From: Paracidovorax citrulli
Lineage (GTDB): Bacteria; Pseudomonadota; Gammaproteobacteria; Burkholderiales; Burkholderiaceae_C
Assembly: GCF_900100305.1 (NCBI RefSeq)
Contig: NZ_FNEY01000008.1
Span: 87,891 to 151,890, forward strand
DNA: 64,000 bases
Direction of reading: 5' to 3'
Under the pieces are notes generated by a model. That model searched no databases. It saw only the letters and a program-made list of their open reading frames with translations, and had not been told where the DNA came from. This document shows, in pieces, positions 56,596 to 64,000 of this stretch. Every line of letters begins with the position of its first letter. The stretch's first letter is position 1. A program made the translations under genes and the position numbers.

Positions 56596-58215
56596 TTGCG
56601 CTTCCTTCCCGTCAACCTCGATGCCCTGCTGGTCGAGCTGGACGACCTGCAGCAGACCCTGGCGCTGCATGCCTCGCTGCGGCGCGACCCCATCGCCGGC
56701 ATCGAAGAACTGGTGCCGGCCGCGCGCACCGTGCTGGTCCGCTACCGGCCTGCGGCGCAGGGCTTCGCCGCCCTGGTCGATGCGATCGCCCGGCGCGACG
56801 TGCGCGGCGAGGCGCAGCGCAGCGACACGCTGGTGGAGATTCCCGTGCGCTACGACGGCGAGGACCTGGCCGAGGTGGCGCAGAGGCTGGGCATCACCCC
56901 CGACGAGGTGGTGCGCCGCCACACCGGCAGCGAATACACCGTGGCCTTCACGGGCTTCGCGCCCGGCTTCGGCTACCTGGCCGGCGGCGATCCGGGCCTG
57001 GACGTGCCGCGGCGCGCCACGCCGCGCACCCGCATCCCGGCCGGCGCCGTGGGCCTGGCCGGCACCTTCAGCGGCGTCTATCCGCAGGCCAGCCCGGGCG
57101 GCTGGCAGATCATCGGCACCACGCCCGTGGCGATGTGGGACATCGACCGCGATCCGCCCGCGCTCCTGCAGCCCGGCGCGCGCGTGCGCTTCGTGGACAT
57201 CGCCACGCTGCCGGCATCGGCGCGGGAGGCCCTGGAGGCGGTGAAGCCTGCGGCGCCCTCCGCGTCCGGATCCGCATCCGCCACGCCGGACACCGGCGCG
57301 CAAGGGCCCGCACTGCGCGTGCTGTCCGCGGGCCTGCAGACACTCTTCCAGGACCTGGGCCGCCATGGCCATGCGGGGCAGGGGGTCTCGGCCTCCGGCG
57401 CCATGGACCGGGCCGCCTGCCGCGCCGCCAACCGGCTGGCGGGCAATCCCTCCGATACCGCCTGCCTGGAGACCGTGCAGGGCGGCCTGCGCCTGCGCAG
57501 CCAGGGCGAGAACGTCGTGGCCGTGGCCGGCGCGGATGCGCCCCTGTGGTGCACGGCCGCGGACGGACGGCGCTGGCCGTTGCCGCGCTACGCGCCCGTG
57601 GCGCTGGCGGACGGCGACGAACTCGCCATCGGCGAGCCGCATGCCGGCGCACGCTGCTACGTGGCGGTGCGCGGCGGCTTCCGCGTGATGCCGGTGCTGG
57701 GCAGCTGCGCCACCGACACCCTGGCCCGCGTGGGGCCCCCGGCCGTTGCCGCGGGCGACGTGCTGCCCGTGCGCGTGCCGCAGGGGTTGCCGGCCGTCGG
57801 GGCGGCAGAGTTGCCCCCGGACGGCCTGCCCCGGGCCGGCGGCGAAGTGGTGCTCGATTGCGTGCCGGGGCCGCGCACCGACTGGTTCACGCCCGAGGCC
57901 CTGGCGCTGCTGGCCTCCCAACGCTGGCAGGTCACGCCGCAATCCAACCGCGTGGGCCTGCGCCTGGCGGGCGATACGGCGCTGGCCCGCGCCGTGCAGG
58001 GCGAACTACCCAGCGAGGGCGCTGTGGCCGGCGCCATCCAGGTGCCGCCCAGCGGCCAGCCCGTGCTGTTCCTGGCCGACCATCCCCTCACCGGCGGCTA
58101 TCCCGTCATCGGCGCCGTGGCGCCCCACCACCTGGACCTGGCGGGCCAGATCCCGGTGAACGCATGGGTGCGCTTCCGTCCCATCCGGGCGTTCGAGCCG
58201 GTCACGCGCCCGTGA
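56596..58215 (+). CDS. pxpBC: Fused 5-oxoprolinase subunits PxpB-PxpC (KipI-KipA, AHS1-AHS2)
   Basis: 539 residues. No ATG fits; a TTG at 56596 with acggag 7 bases upstream gives a sensible start (LRFLPVNLDALLVEL). Residues about 1-215 are PxpB/AHS1 (TGFAPGFGYLAGGDPGLDVP; YPQASPGGWQIIGTTPVAMW). A short Ala/Ser linker follows, then PxpC/AHS2 (QDLGRHGHAGQGVSASGAMD; VTPQSNRVGLRL; LADHPLTGGYPVIGAV). The two subunits are usually separate genes. The same two domains form the carboxyltransferase part of urea carboxylase, which matters because a biotin carboxylase gene follows. Confidence 0.93.
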   Translation: MRFLPVNLDALLVELDDLQQTLALHASLRRDPIAGIEELVPAARTVLVRYRPAAQGFAALVDAIARRDVRGEAQRSDTLVEIPVRYDGEDLAEVAQRLGITPDEVVRRHTGSEYTVAFTGFAPGFGYLAGGDPGLDVPRRATPRTRIPAGAVGLAGTFSGVYPQASPGGWQIIGTTPVAMWDIDRDPPALLQPGARVRFVDIATLPASAREALEAVKPAAPSASGSASATPDTGAQGPALRVLSAGLQTLFQDLGRHGHAGQGVSASGAMDRAACRAANRLAGNPSDTACLETVQGGLRLRSQGENVVAVAGADAPLWCTAADGRRWPLPRYAPVALADGDELAIGEPHAGARCYVAVRGGFRVMPVLGSCATDTLARVGPPAVAAGDVLPVRVPQGLPAVGAAELPPDGLPRAGGEVVLDCVPGPRTDWFTPEALALLASQRWQVTPQSNRVGLRLAGDTALARAVQGELPSEGAVAGAIQVPPSGQPVLFLADHPLTGGYPVIGAVAPHHLDLAGQIPVNAWVRFRPIRAFEPVTRP

Positions 58216-58220
58216 ACACC

Positions 58221-58256
58221 ATGAAAAAAGTCTTGATGGCTTGCAGCGAAAGTTGA
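58221..58256 (+). other. Mini-ORF resembling a duplicated start of the next gene
   Basis: ATG at 58221 followed by ten codons and TGA encodes [11 protein letters not shown]. The first 21 bases match the first 21 bases of the biotin carboxylase gene (MKKVLIA) at 17 positions, 40 bases further on. Either a small tandem duplication of the gene start or a short leader affecting coupling from pxpBC. Confidence 0.45.
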
Positions 58257-58260
58257 TCCG

Positions 58261-60012
58261 ATGAAGAAAGTCCTGATCGCCAACCGCGGCGAGATCGCCG
58301 TCCGCATCGCCCGCGCCTGTGCCGACCACGGTCTCGCGTCCGTCGCCGTCTATGCCGATGCCGACATCGACGCCCTGCATGTGCGCATGGCCGACGAGGC
58401 CTGGGGCCTGGGCGGCGACCGCCCGGCCGACACCTACCTGCACATCGACAAGCTGCTGGACGCCGCCCGCAGGAGCGGTGCCGACGCCGTGCACCCCGGC
58501 TACGGTTTTTTGTCCGAGAACGCGGGCTTCGCGCGCGCGGTGATCGGCGCGGGCCTGACCTGGATCGGCCCGCCGCCCGAGGCCATCGAGCGCCTGGGCG
58601 ACAAGGTCGAGGCGCGCAGGCTCGCGCTGCAGGTGGGCGCGCCGCTCGTGCAGGGCACGGCCGGCCCGGTGCGGGACGTCTCCGAGGTGCTCGCCTTCGC
58701 CGGGCAGCATGGGCTGCCGATCATCATCAAGGCGGCGTTCGGCGGCGGCGGCCGCGGCATGAAGATCGCGTGGCGCATGGACGAGGTGGAAGACCTCTAC
58801 GCCTCCGCCGTGCGCGAGGCCACGGCCGCCTTCGGGCGCGGCGAATGCTTCGTGGAGCAGTTCCTGGACCGCCCGCGCCATATCGAGGCCCAGGTGCTGG
58901 CCGACACGCACGGCAACGTGGTGGTGCTGGGCACGCGCGATTGTTCCCTGCAGCGCCGCAACCAGAAACTGGTGGAGGAGGCGCCCGCGCCCTTTCTCAC
59001 GCCCCAGCAGCGCGAGCGCATCCACGCGGCCGCGCGCGATATCTGCGCCGCCGCCGGCTACACCAGCGCGGGCACGGTGGAATTTTTGCTTTCGGGCACG
59101 GGGGCGATCTCGTTCCTCGAAGTGAACACGCGCCTGCAGGTGGAGCACCCCGTCACCGAGCAGACGACCGGCATCGATCTGGTGGTGGAGCAGTTCCGCA
59201 TCGCCGAGGGCCTGCCGCTGCGCACCACGCGGACGCCCGAACCCCTGGGCCACGCGTTCGAGTTCCGCATCAATGCGGAGGACGTGGGCCGCGGCTTCCT
59301 GCCCACGCCGGGCGGCGTGACCGCGTTCGAGCCGCCCTCGGGCCCGGGCGTGCGGCTGGACACCGGCGTGCAGGCCGGCTCCATCGTGCCGGGCACTTTC
59401 GATTCGCTCATGGCCAAGCTCATCGTCTCCGGCGCCACGCGCGAGCAGGCCATCGCCCGGGCGCGCCGCGCGCTGCGCGAGTTCCGCATCGGCGGCGTGG
59501 CCTCGGTCCTGCCGTTCCACCGCGCGGTGATGGAGCACCCGGATTTCACGAACGGCGAGGCGTTGCGCGTGCACACCCGCTGGATCGAGACCGACTTCGC
59601 CGGGCCGCTGGCCGCCGCGGCGCGCGCCGAGCCGCCGGCCGATACCGCGCTCGTGCGCACCGCCATCGAGATCGACGGCCGCCGCGTGGCCCTGGGCCTG
59701 CCCGCGCTGCTGCTGCAGGGCCTGCAGGCTGGACCGGGCGCGCAGCCTGCCGGCGCCCTGGCGCAGGCCGCGACCCCGGGGGGCACGGGAGAGGAGGGCG
59801 CCGTGCCCGCGCCCGTGGCCGGCACCGTGCAGGCATGGAAGGTGACGGAGGGCGACACCGTGGCCGAGGGCGACGTGGTGGCCGTGATGGAGGCGATGAA
59901 GATGGAGATGCAGGTCACCGCGCCGCGCGCGGGGCGCATCGCCGGGCTGGTGGCCGTGGGGAGCTACCAGGCGGCCGGGGCGCCGCTGGCCCGGGTGCGG
60001 CTGGATGGCTGA
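58261..60012 (+). CDS. Biotin carboxylase with C-terminal BCCP domain
   Basis: 583 residues. Biotin carboxylase domains in order: [37 protein letters not shown]-grasp loop [40 protein letters not shown], and the C-terminal domain to about 450. The BCCP domain at about 515-583 has the biotinylation site [11 protein letters not shown]. No acyl-CoA carboxyltransferase is beside it; the only CT-like protein is the AHS1-AHS2 fusion just upstream. So it may charge biotin for a urea-carboxylase-like reaction on a lactam. Last gene of the operon. Confidence 0.92.
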   Translation: MKKVLIANRGEIAVRIARACADHGLASVAVYADADIDALHVRMADEAWGLGGDRPADTYLHIDKLLDAARRSGADAVHPGYGFLSENAGFARAVIGAGLTWIGPPPEAIERLGDKVEARRLALQVGAPLVQGTAGPVRDVSEVLAFAGQHGLPIIIKAAFGGGGRGMKIAWRMDEVEDLYASAVREATAAFGRGECFVEQFLDRPRHIEAQVLADTHGNVVVLGTRDCSLQRRNQKLVEEAPAPFLTPQQRERIHAAARDICAAAGYTSAGTVEFLLSGTGAISFLEVNTRLQVEHPVTEQTTGIDLVVEQFRIAEGLPLRTTRTPEPLGHAFEFRINAEDVGRGFLPTPGGVTAFEPPSGPGVRLDTGVQAGSIVPGTFDSLMAKLIVSGATREQAIARARRALREFRIGGVASVLPFHRAVMEHPDFTNGEALRVHTRWIETDFAGPLAAAARAEPPADTALVRTAIEIDGRRVALGLPALLLQGLQAGPGAQPAGALAQAATPGGTGEEGAVPAPVAGTVQAWKVTEGDTVAEGDVVAVMEAMKMEMQVTAPRAGRIAGLVAVGSYQAAGAPLARVRLDG

Positions 60013-60225
60013 GGCCGCGGCGCATGGGCCCGCCGTCCGCCCGCTTCACTGCCGGGGCTGCGATGGCCTCACCATGTGCCCGCGCGGGTGCAGGTGGTTC
60101 GCTGCGGCAGGCCATGCCCAGCCCGGATGGAATTCTCGCTGGGCTCGCCTTTGGCGGCCGGAGGGCCGGGCGGGCGAACGAAGTGCCCTGCCGCGTTCGG
60201 ACGGACGCGCGGGGCCTGCCCGGGC

Positions 60226-60726
60226 TCAGCGGCCGCGCTGCTCCGGCTTCGCGTGGGTCTCCCACTTCACGGGCCGCGGATCGGCGATGGTGTTCACCTC
60301 CTGGCTGAACCGCCCGTACTGCGGCGCGATGTGCGGATCGTCTTCCCACGTGGCCTGCTGCGTGAACTTGCCGGTCTTGCGGTTGAACTTCAGGGCGTGC
60401 ATGGCCGTCTTGCCGCCCCAGTCCGTCGAGGGCAGGGAGATGAAGTTCACCGCGTACTCGTCGTCGGTGAGCTTGCCGCGCACCACGTACACGCCATAGT
60501 GCTCCTCGCCGGGCGAGATGATCTTGTACACCCCGTTGTCGTAGTAGTAGAGGGTGGCGTCCTCGAAGGGCTTCTTCTCGTACATCTTCTCGTAGAAGAG
60601 CTTCTGCGTGAACGTGGGCTTGCCGAAGCGGACGTCGACCGAAGGGGTCTGCGCAGCCCCGCCGCCCCCGGCCGAGGCGATGGAAGCCATGGAGCAGGCC
60701 AGCAGGGACAAAACTACTTTCTTCAA
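60226..60726 (-). CDS. Secreted hypothetical protein
   Basis: 166 residues. Signal peptide MKKVVLSLLACSMASIASAG. The mature part is rich in Tyr, Lys and Asp (KLFYEKMYEKKPFEDATLYY; VYVVRGKLTDDEYAVNFIS), a likely small beta protein with no cysteine after cleavage. I do not recognise the family. It stands alone; a 213-base gap separates it from the carboxylase gene and shows nothing recognisable. Confidence 0.8.
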   Translation of the reverse strand: MKKVVLSLLACSMASIASAGGGGAAQTPSVDVRFGKPTFTQKLFYEKMYEKKPFEDATLYYYDNGVYKIISPGEEHYGVYVVRGKLTDDEYAVNFISLPSTDWGGKTAMHALKFNRKTGKFTQQATWEDDPHIAPQYGRFSQEVNTIADPRPVKWETHAKPEQRGR

Positions 60727-60831
60727 GGACTCACCTCTTTCCGATGGATGGGAAGGGGCCGCGCCAGGCGTGGCGAGGCCGCCGGGCGATCCTAGCCACG
60801 GTCGAGCTGGTCGAAGGCCCGCACCTATGCA

Positions 60832-60863
60832 AAAAATTGATTCAGTGCATCACTTTCGTTGAG
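60832..60863. repeat. A+T-rich motif, copy 1 of a direct repeat
   Basis: aaaaattgattcagtgcatc then actttcgttgag. A second copy at 61121-61153 keeps aaaaattga, catca and ttgaa/ttgag at the same spacing. Both stand out against a G+C-rich background and may be regulator sites or recombination footprints. Confidence 0.45.
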
Positions 60864-61080
60864 GGTGCCGCCGCGCGCAACGCCCGCGTCCTGCCGGGCC
60901 GCGATGTCGAGGTACGTGGCCATGGCCTGTTCGCCGGCCCCGCCGTGGACGGCCGGGGTGGCGGGGTGGCGGGGTGGCGACGGCCGGCGCTTCGCCGTTC
61001 CACTTGAACCCGTGCGCACGACGCGGATGTCGCGGCCGATGCCGGGAACGTCCTTGAACGTGCCCACCATGCCACGGCCG
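60860..61080 (-). pseudogene. Possible CaiB/BaiF CoA-transferase 3' remnant
   Basis: One minus frame reads MVGTFKDVPGIGRDIRVVRT (from 61070). A neighbouring frame continues FKWNGEAPAVATPPP, and the first frame resumes GEQAMATYLDIAARQDAGVA. Together this resembles the C-terminus of family III CoA-transferases (I-x-x-V-x-x-P-F/I-K/R-F-x-G-x-P...PPP-x-x-G-E-H-T). At least two frame changes are needed. Weak but consistent with other stubs in the window. Confidence 0.35.
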
Positions 61081-61120
61081 AAGGGGCGGCGCCTGTCGAG
61101 TCAAGCCCTCATGGCTTCAC

Positions 61121-61153
61121 AAAAATTGAATCGAAGCATCAATTGGATTGAAG
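61121..61153. repeat. A+T-rich motif, copy 2, upstream of cytochrome b561
   Basis: aaaaattgaatcgaagcatc then aattggattgaag. Contains AATTGA...TCAATT arms around nine bases, so it could bind a dimeric regulator. It lies 87 bases before the cytochrome b561 start and probably overlaps its promoter. Confidence 0.45.
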
Positions 61154-61239
61154 TTTTACGGACGAAGCGGCCCTAGACTGGCGGCGCACCAGCCCGGCCG
61201 CACCGCGCGGCCGTCCGAAAGACCACTGCCCCACGATCC

Positions 61240-61797
61240 ATGAATCCGTCCCGTCCGGCCCGCTATACCGCCACCGCCATCCTGCTGCACTGGGTGCTCG
61301 GCCTGGCGATCGTCGCCGTGTTCCTGCTGGGCCTCTACATGACGGGGCTGCCGTTCTCGCCGCAGCGCCTGAAGTTCTACAACTGGCACAAGTGGGCCGG
61401 CGTGGCGATCCTGGCGCTGTCGGCCCTCCGGCTGCTCTGGCGCCTGACGCACCGCCCGCCGGCGCTGCCCGCGGCCGTGCAGTCCGCGATGCCCGCATGG
61501 CAGCGCGCCGCGCACCATGGCACCCATTACCTGATGTACCTGCTGTTCTTCGCCGTGCCCCTGATCGGCTGGGCCTACAGCTCTGCCGCGGGCTTTCCCA
61601 TCGTGTTCCTCGGCATCGTGCCGCTGCCGAGCTTCGTGCCGGTGAGCCCCGAACTGGCCGAGGCCATCAAGCCCTGGCACTGGATCACCGCCTACGCCCT
61701 GGCCGTGCTCGTCGTGCTGCACGTGGCCGCGGCGCTGAAGCACCAGGTCATCGACCGCGACGGGCTCATCGGGCGGATGCTGCCCGGCCGTGCCTGA
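61240..61797 (+). CDS. Cytochrome b561 family membrane protein
   Basis: 185 residues, four membrane helices. Heme-ligand histidines by motif: TAILLHWVLGLAIVAVF, NWHKWAGVAILALSALRL, HHGTHYLMYLLFFAVPLIGW and VLHVAAALKHQVIDRDG. Bacterial b561 of the CybB/YceJ type that passes electrons from the quinone pool. Followed by two yceI genes, a frequent arrangement. Confidence 0.93.
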   Translation: MNPSRPARYTATAILLHWVLGLAIVAVFLLGLYMTGLPFSPQRLKFYNWHKWAGVAILALSALRLLWRLTHRPPALPAAVQSAMPAWQRAAHHGTHYLMYLLFFAVPLIGWAYSSAAGFPIVFLGIVPLPSFVPVSPELAEAIKPWHWITAYALAVLVVLHVAAALKHQVIDRDGLIGRMLPGRA

Positions 61798-61867
61798 CGG
61801 GCTGAACAACGGGCAGCCCGAGCCGTCCGTGTCTTGTCACCGAATCATCGAAGCAACGGAGCGATCC

Positions 61868-62446
61868 ATGAAATTCTCCCCCTCCCTCTTCGCCGGCCTC
61901 GCGCTGGCATCTTCCGCGCTGCTGGCCGGCGCGCCCGCCTTCGCGCAGCAGAAGCTGGTGCCCGAGCAGAGCGAGATCACCTTCGTGAGCAAGCAGATGG
62001 GCGTGCCCGTCGAGGGCCGCTTCAAGAAGTTCGATGCGCAGGTGGCCTTCGACCCCGCCAAGCTCGCCACGAGCAAGGTCACGATCACGGTGGACACCGG
62101 CAGCGCCACCCTGGGCGTGAAGGAGTCCGATGCCGAGCTGCCCAAGGCCACGTGGTTCAACGTGCCCAGGTTCCCGCAGGCGACCTTCCAGTCCACGGCG
62201 ATCAAGTCCACCGGCCCGGGCAAGTTCGAGGTGGCCGGCAAGCTGAGCATCAAGGGCGCCACGCAGGACGTGGTCGCGCCCGTCACGCTCACCCAGAACG
62301 GCGCCACCACCATCGCCACCGGCAGCTTCCCGATCAAGCGCCTGGCCTTCAAGATCGGCGAGAACGAGTGGGCCGACACCTCCATGGTCGCCGACGAGGT
62401 GCAGGTGAAGTTCAAGCTCGCGCTCACGGGCGTGGGCAAGCTCTGA
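61868..62446 (+). CDS. YceI-family periplasmic protein (first copy)
   Basis: 192 residues from ATG 61868; signal peptide ending APAFAQ. YceI lipocalin-like domain: VPEQSEITFVSKQMGVPVEG, FKKFDAQVAFDPAKL, FPQATFQSTAIKSTGPGKFE, GKLSIKGATQDVVAPV. This subtype (VEGRFKKFD; SIKG) binds isoprenoid-like lipids by family knowledge. 70 bases after the cytochrome gene. Confidence 0.93.
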   Translation: MKFSPSLFAGLALASSALLAGAPAFAQQKLVPEQSEITFVSKQMGVPVEGRFKKFDAQVAFDPAKLATSKVTITVDTGSATLGVKESDAELPKATWFNVPRFPQATFQSTAIKSTGPGKFEVAGKLSIKGATQDVVAPVTLTQNGATTIATGSFPIKRLAFKIGENEWADTSMVADEVQVKFKLALTGVGKL

Positions 62447-62523
62447 GGCCCCCCGGGCCGATCCCCGCGCTTTCCTGTCCCTTTTTGCCTTCCTTCCCTT
62501 TTCTTTCAACCGGAGATCCCGAC

Positions 62524-63099
62524 ATGCGCAAATCCCTGTTCGCCCTGGCCGCCGCGGCCGCCCTCGTTGCCGGTGCCGCTCAGGCGGAGACCGCCACGTA
62601 CACGGTGGAGCCGACGCACACCTTCGCCACGTTCGAGATCAGCCACTTCGGCGCCAGCGTGAACCGCGGCCGCTTCGACAAGAAGGAAGGCACGATCGCG
62701 CTGGACAAGGCCGCCAGGACCGGCAAGGTGGACATCACCTTCCAGATCAACTCCATCAACACCGGCACGCCGCCCTTCGACAAGCACCTGCAGAGCCCCG
62801 ACATCTTCGACGCGGCCAAGTACCCCACCGCGCGCTTCGTGGGCGACAAGTTCACCTTCGACGGCGACAAGCTGGTGTCCGTGGCCGGCAACCTGACGAT
62901 CAAGGGCCAGACCCATCCCGCGACCTTCAAGGCCAACCAGTTCGCCTGCTACCAGAGCCCGATGCTCAAGCGCGAAGTGTGCGGCGGCGATTTCGAGACC
63001 ACGATCGACCGCACCCTGTTCGGCCTGGACTACGGCGTGCAGTACGGCTTCCCCAAGAACGTGCGCATCGTGGCGCAGGTCGAGGCCGTCAAGCAGTAA
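62524..63099 (+). CDS. yceI: YceI-family periplasmic protein (second copy)
   Basis: 191 residues; signal peptide MRKSLFALAAAAALVAGAAQ. Typical YceI: YTVEPTHTFATFEISHFGAS, NRGRFDKKEGTIALD, KYPTARFVGDKFTFDGDKL, NLTIKGQTHPATFKANQF, and a C-terminal disulfide pair (FACYQS; REVCGGDFETT). Probably binds polyisoprenoid quinone-like ligands in the periplasm, electron-carrier partner of the b561. Last gene before a strong terminator. Confidence 0.94.
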   Translation: MRKSLFALAAAAALVAGAAQAETATYTVEPTHTFATFEISHFGASVNRGRFDKKEGTIALDKAARTGKVDITFQINSINTGTPPFDKHLQSPDIFDAAKYPTARFVGDKFTFDGDKLVSVAGNLTIKGQTHPATFKANQFACYQSPMLKREVCGGDFETTIDRTLFGLDYGVQYGFPKNVRIVAQVEAVKQ

Positions 63100-63165
63100 G
63101 CGGCGGCGGTCCCCTGCAGACCAGGGCCATTCCCGTCTTGCCCTGGGCGACGTCCCAGACGGCAC

Positions 63166-63203
63166 AACCGGCATGACGCTTCCCGCGTCTTGCCGGTTTT
63201 TTT
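63166..63203 (+). terminator. Strong intrinsic terminator of the cytochrome b561-yceI operon
   Basis: AACCGGCA at 63166-63173 pairs with TGCCGGTT at 63191-63198, and inside it GACGC pairs with GCGTC; a run of seven T follows. Long near-perfect stem, clear rho-independent terminator. Confidence 0.9.
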
Positions 63204-63338
63204 ATGGCTGCCGCATGCTTGCAAGGGCACTGCATGCATGGTTGATCTTTCGCATGCATGTGAGCGGATTCGGGAAAACATGTCAGTCCGTAAAGAGATC
63301 AGGGAGAGGATGGAACCAGGCGACTTCCACCATCCATC

Positions 63339-63668
63339 GTGATAGCAAGCGACACATCCTCTGCTGCATCCGCTTCCTCCTGTCCGTCGCTGGCGAAGCA
63401 GAACCCTGCACAAGCGTCCGGCGAGGTTCACCGATCCGCGCGCGAAGGATACAAGAGCGTCTGGGCGCATGGCGGCATGCCTGGGGCGGCTCGCGCAGGA
63501 AGGCCCGGGCCACCTCGACAAGCTCAAGTCAAGGAATGCGTGGAGAACCACATCACGAACAACGGTGGCGATGCCATCAGCGCGGGCACGCTGCTGCGTG
63601 CCAAATTCCTGCCAGGGCGGGCGGGAGCGCAGGTCTGGCTTCGCAGTCTTGATTCACGGCATTTTTAG
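63339..63668 (+). CDS. Hypothetical ORF ending at the IS boundary, possibly truncated
   Basis: 109 codons from a GTG at 63339 to a TAG at 63666-63668, where the last base is the first base of the IS end. The N-terminus is rich in Ser, Ala and Gln (SDTSSAASASSCPSLAKQNP), and the rest (SVWAHGGMPGAARAG; CVENHITNNGGDAISAGTLL) resembles no family I know. The composition of the first 30 residues is like that of type III effectors, but that alone is weak. If real, the gene was probably cut by the IS insertion. No good ribosome site. Confidence 0.3.
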   Translation: MIASDTSSAASASSCPSLAKQNPAQASGEVHRSAREGYKSVWAHGGMPGAARAGRPGPPRQAQVKECVENHITNNGGDAISAGTLLRAKFLPGRAGAQVWLRSLDSRHF

Positions 63669-64000
63669 AGCGTGTTATGAACTTTGCTCCTCGGAGTGGA
63701 AGTCAAAGGTAGAGTCTGCGGATGCCCCGCAAGCCCTACCCGACGGATGTCAGCGATGAAGAATGGAGCTTCGCTGCGCCCTACTTGAGCCTGATGGACC
63801 AGCGCGCGCCCCAGCGCGAGCACGATCTGCGCGAAGTCTTCAACGCCCTGCGCTGGCTGGTGCGCGCAGGCGCGCCTTGGCGGATGCTGCCCAACGATCT
63901 ACCTCCTTGGGAGGCGGTCTACCAGCAAACCCGACGCTGGCTGGAAGCGGGCTGCTTCGAGGCGATGGTGTCGGACCTGCGCTCGATCATCCGCGTGGCG
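63668..64000 (+). mobile_element. IS5-family insertion sequence, left end (continues past window)
   Basis: Begins with a gagcgtgttatgaactttgc terminal sequence typical of IS5-group (IS427/IS1031-like) elements, followed 34 bases later by a transposase start. The right end lies outside the window, so the inverted repeat partner and target duplication cannot be checked. Confidence 0.8.
63722..64000 (+). CDS. IS5-family transposase, N-terminal part
   Basis: 93 codons visible from ATG 63722: MPRKPYPTDVSDEEWSFAAP, REVFNALRWLVRAGAPWRML, PNDLPPWEAVYQQTRRWLEA. This is the DUF4096 helix-turn-helix domain at the start of IS5-type DDE transposases. The catalytic domain lies beyond the window. Confidence 0.92.
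   Translation, partial: MPRKPYPTDVSDEEWSFAAPYLSLMDQRAPQREHDLREVFNALRWLVRAGAPWRMLPNDLPPWEAVYQQTRRWLEAGCFEAMVSDLRSIIRVA

Overview
The window is a G+C-rich betaproteobacterial chromosome segment. Gene content and order point to the Comamonadaceae, most like Acidovorax/Paracidovorax: a urease operon with ureJ and an acetyltransferase, a minor-pilin/PilY1 cluster, a cheR-cheD-cheB set, a DUF2244-linked cytochrome oxidase gene, and an IS5-type element. This assignment is inferred from family knowledge, not from a database search.

Layout. 1-2.5 kb: minus-strand lipid-modification genes (cyclopropane-synthase-like methyltransferase, DUF1295, DUF6134). 2.6-4.3 kb: a LOV-domain hybrid histidine kinase. 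4.5-10.4 kb: small stress or envelope genes (DUF421, isochorismatase-like, DUF3606, DUF2243, DUF4142), then an orphan cytochrome c oxidase subunit I with DUF2244. 10.5-11.6 kb: ribD. 11.7-19.6 kb: a tightly overlapping type IV pilus operon, pilV-pilW-pilX-pilY1-pilE-fimT. 19.7-23.6 kb: a minus-strand chemotaxis cluster that looks to be decaying. cheR and cheB are intact, cheD has a frameshift, a REC-EAL gene has an out-of-frame internal deletion, and only the 3' end of cheW remains, joined to the 3' end of an M20 amidohydrolase gene. 23.9-28.2 kb: DUF3606, a membrane histidine kinase, a divergent TetR/quinone-reductase pair and a repeat-containing lipoprotein.

28.5-33.1 kb is an accessory island with visibly lower G+C. 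An ester-cyclase pseudogene lies on the left. An AAA+ ATPase plus subtilisin-like protease pair with the layout of the IetAS anti-phage system lies in the middle. An IS3 transposase remnant and a tRNA-Ser(UGA) gene lie on the right.

33.1-38.9 kb: urease operon ureA-ureJ-ureB-ureC-GNAT-ureE-ureF-ureG on the minus strand, with no ureD in the window. Divergent from it is a 1197-residue NCS1 permease / Cys-rich / histidine kinase / receiver fusion, followed by a LuxR-type response regulator and a GGDEF-EAL protein. This suggests nucleobase or nitrogen-compound sensing next to urea metabolism. 46.4-53.4 kb: small membrane proteins, lldD preceded by a stub of its regulator gene, an RsbRD-type kinase, a flavin monooxygenase, DUF3334 and a GntR/FCD regulator. 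53.7-60.0 kb: an MFS transporter and a 5-oxoprolinase-type operon (pxpA, DUF1445, fused pxpB-pxpC, biotin carboxylase-BCCP), with a perfect 17-bp palindrome in the regulator/transporter gap. 60.2-63.1 kb: a secreted protein, cytochrome b561 and two YceI proteins ending in a clear terminator. 63.2-64 kb: a possible gene cut by an IS5-family element that runs off the window.

A recurring theme is gene loss. Several gaps hold recognisable 3' stubs of deleted genes (M20 amidohydrolase, cheW, an FCD regulator before lldD, a CaiB-like fragment).
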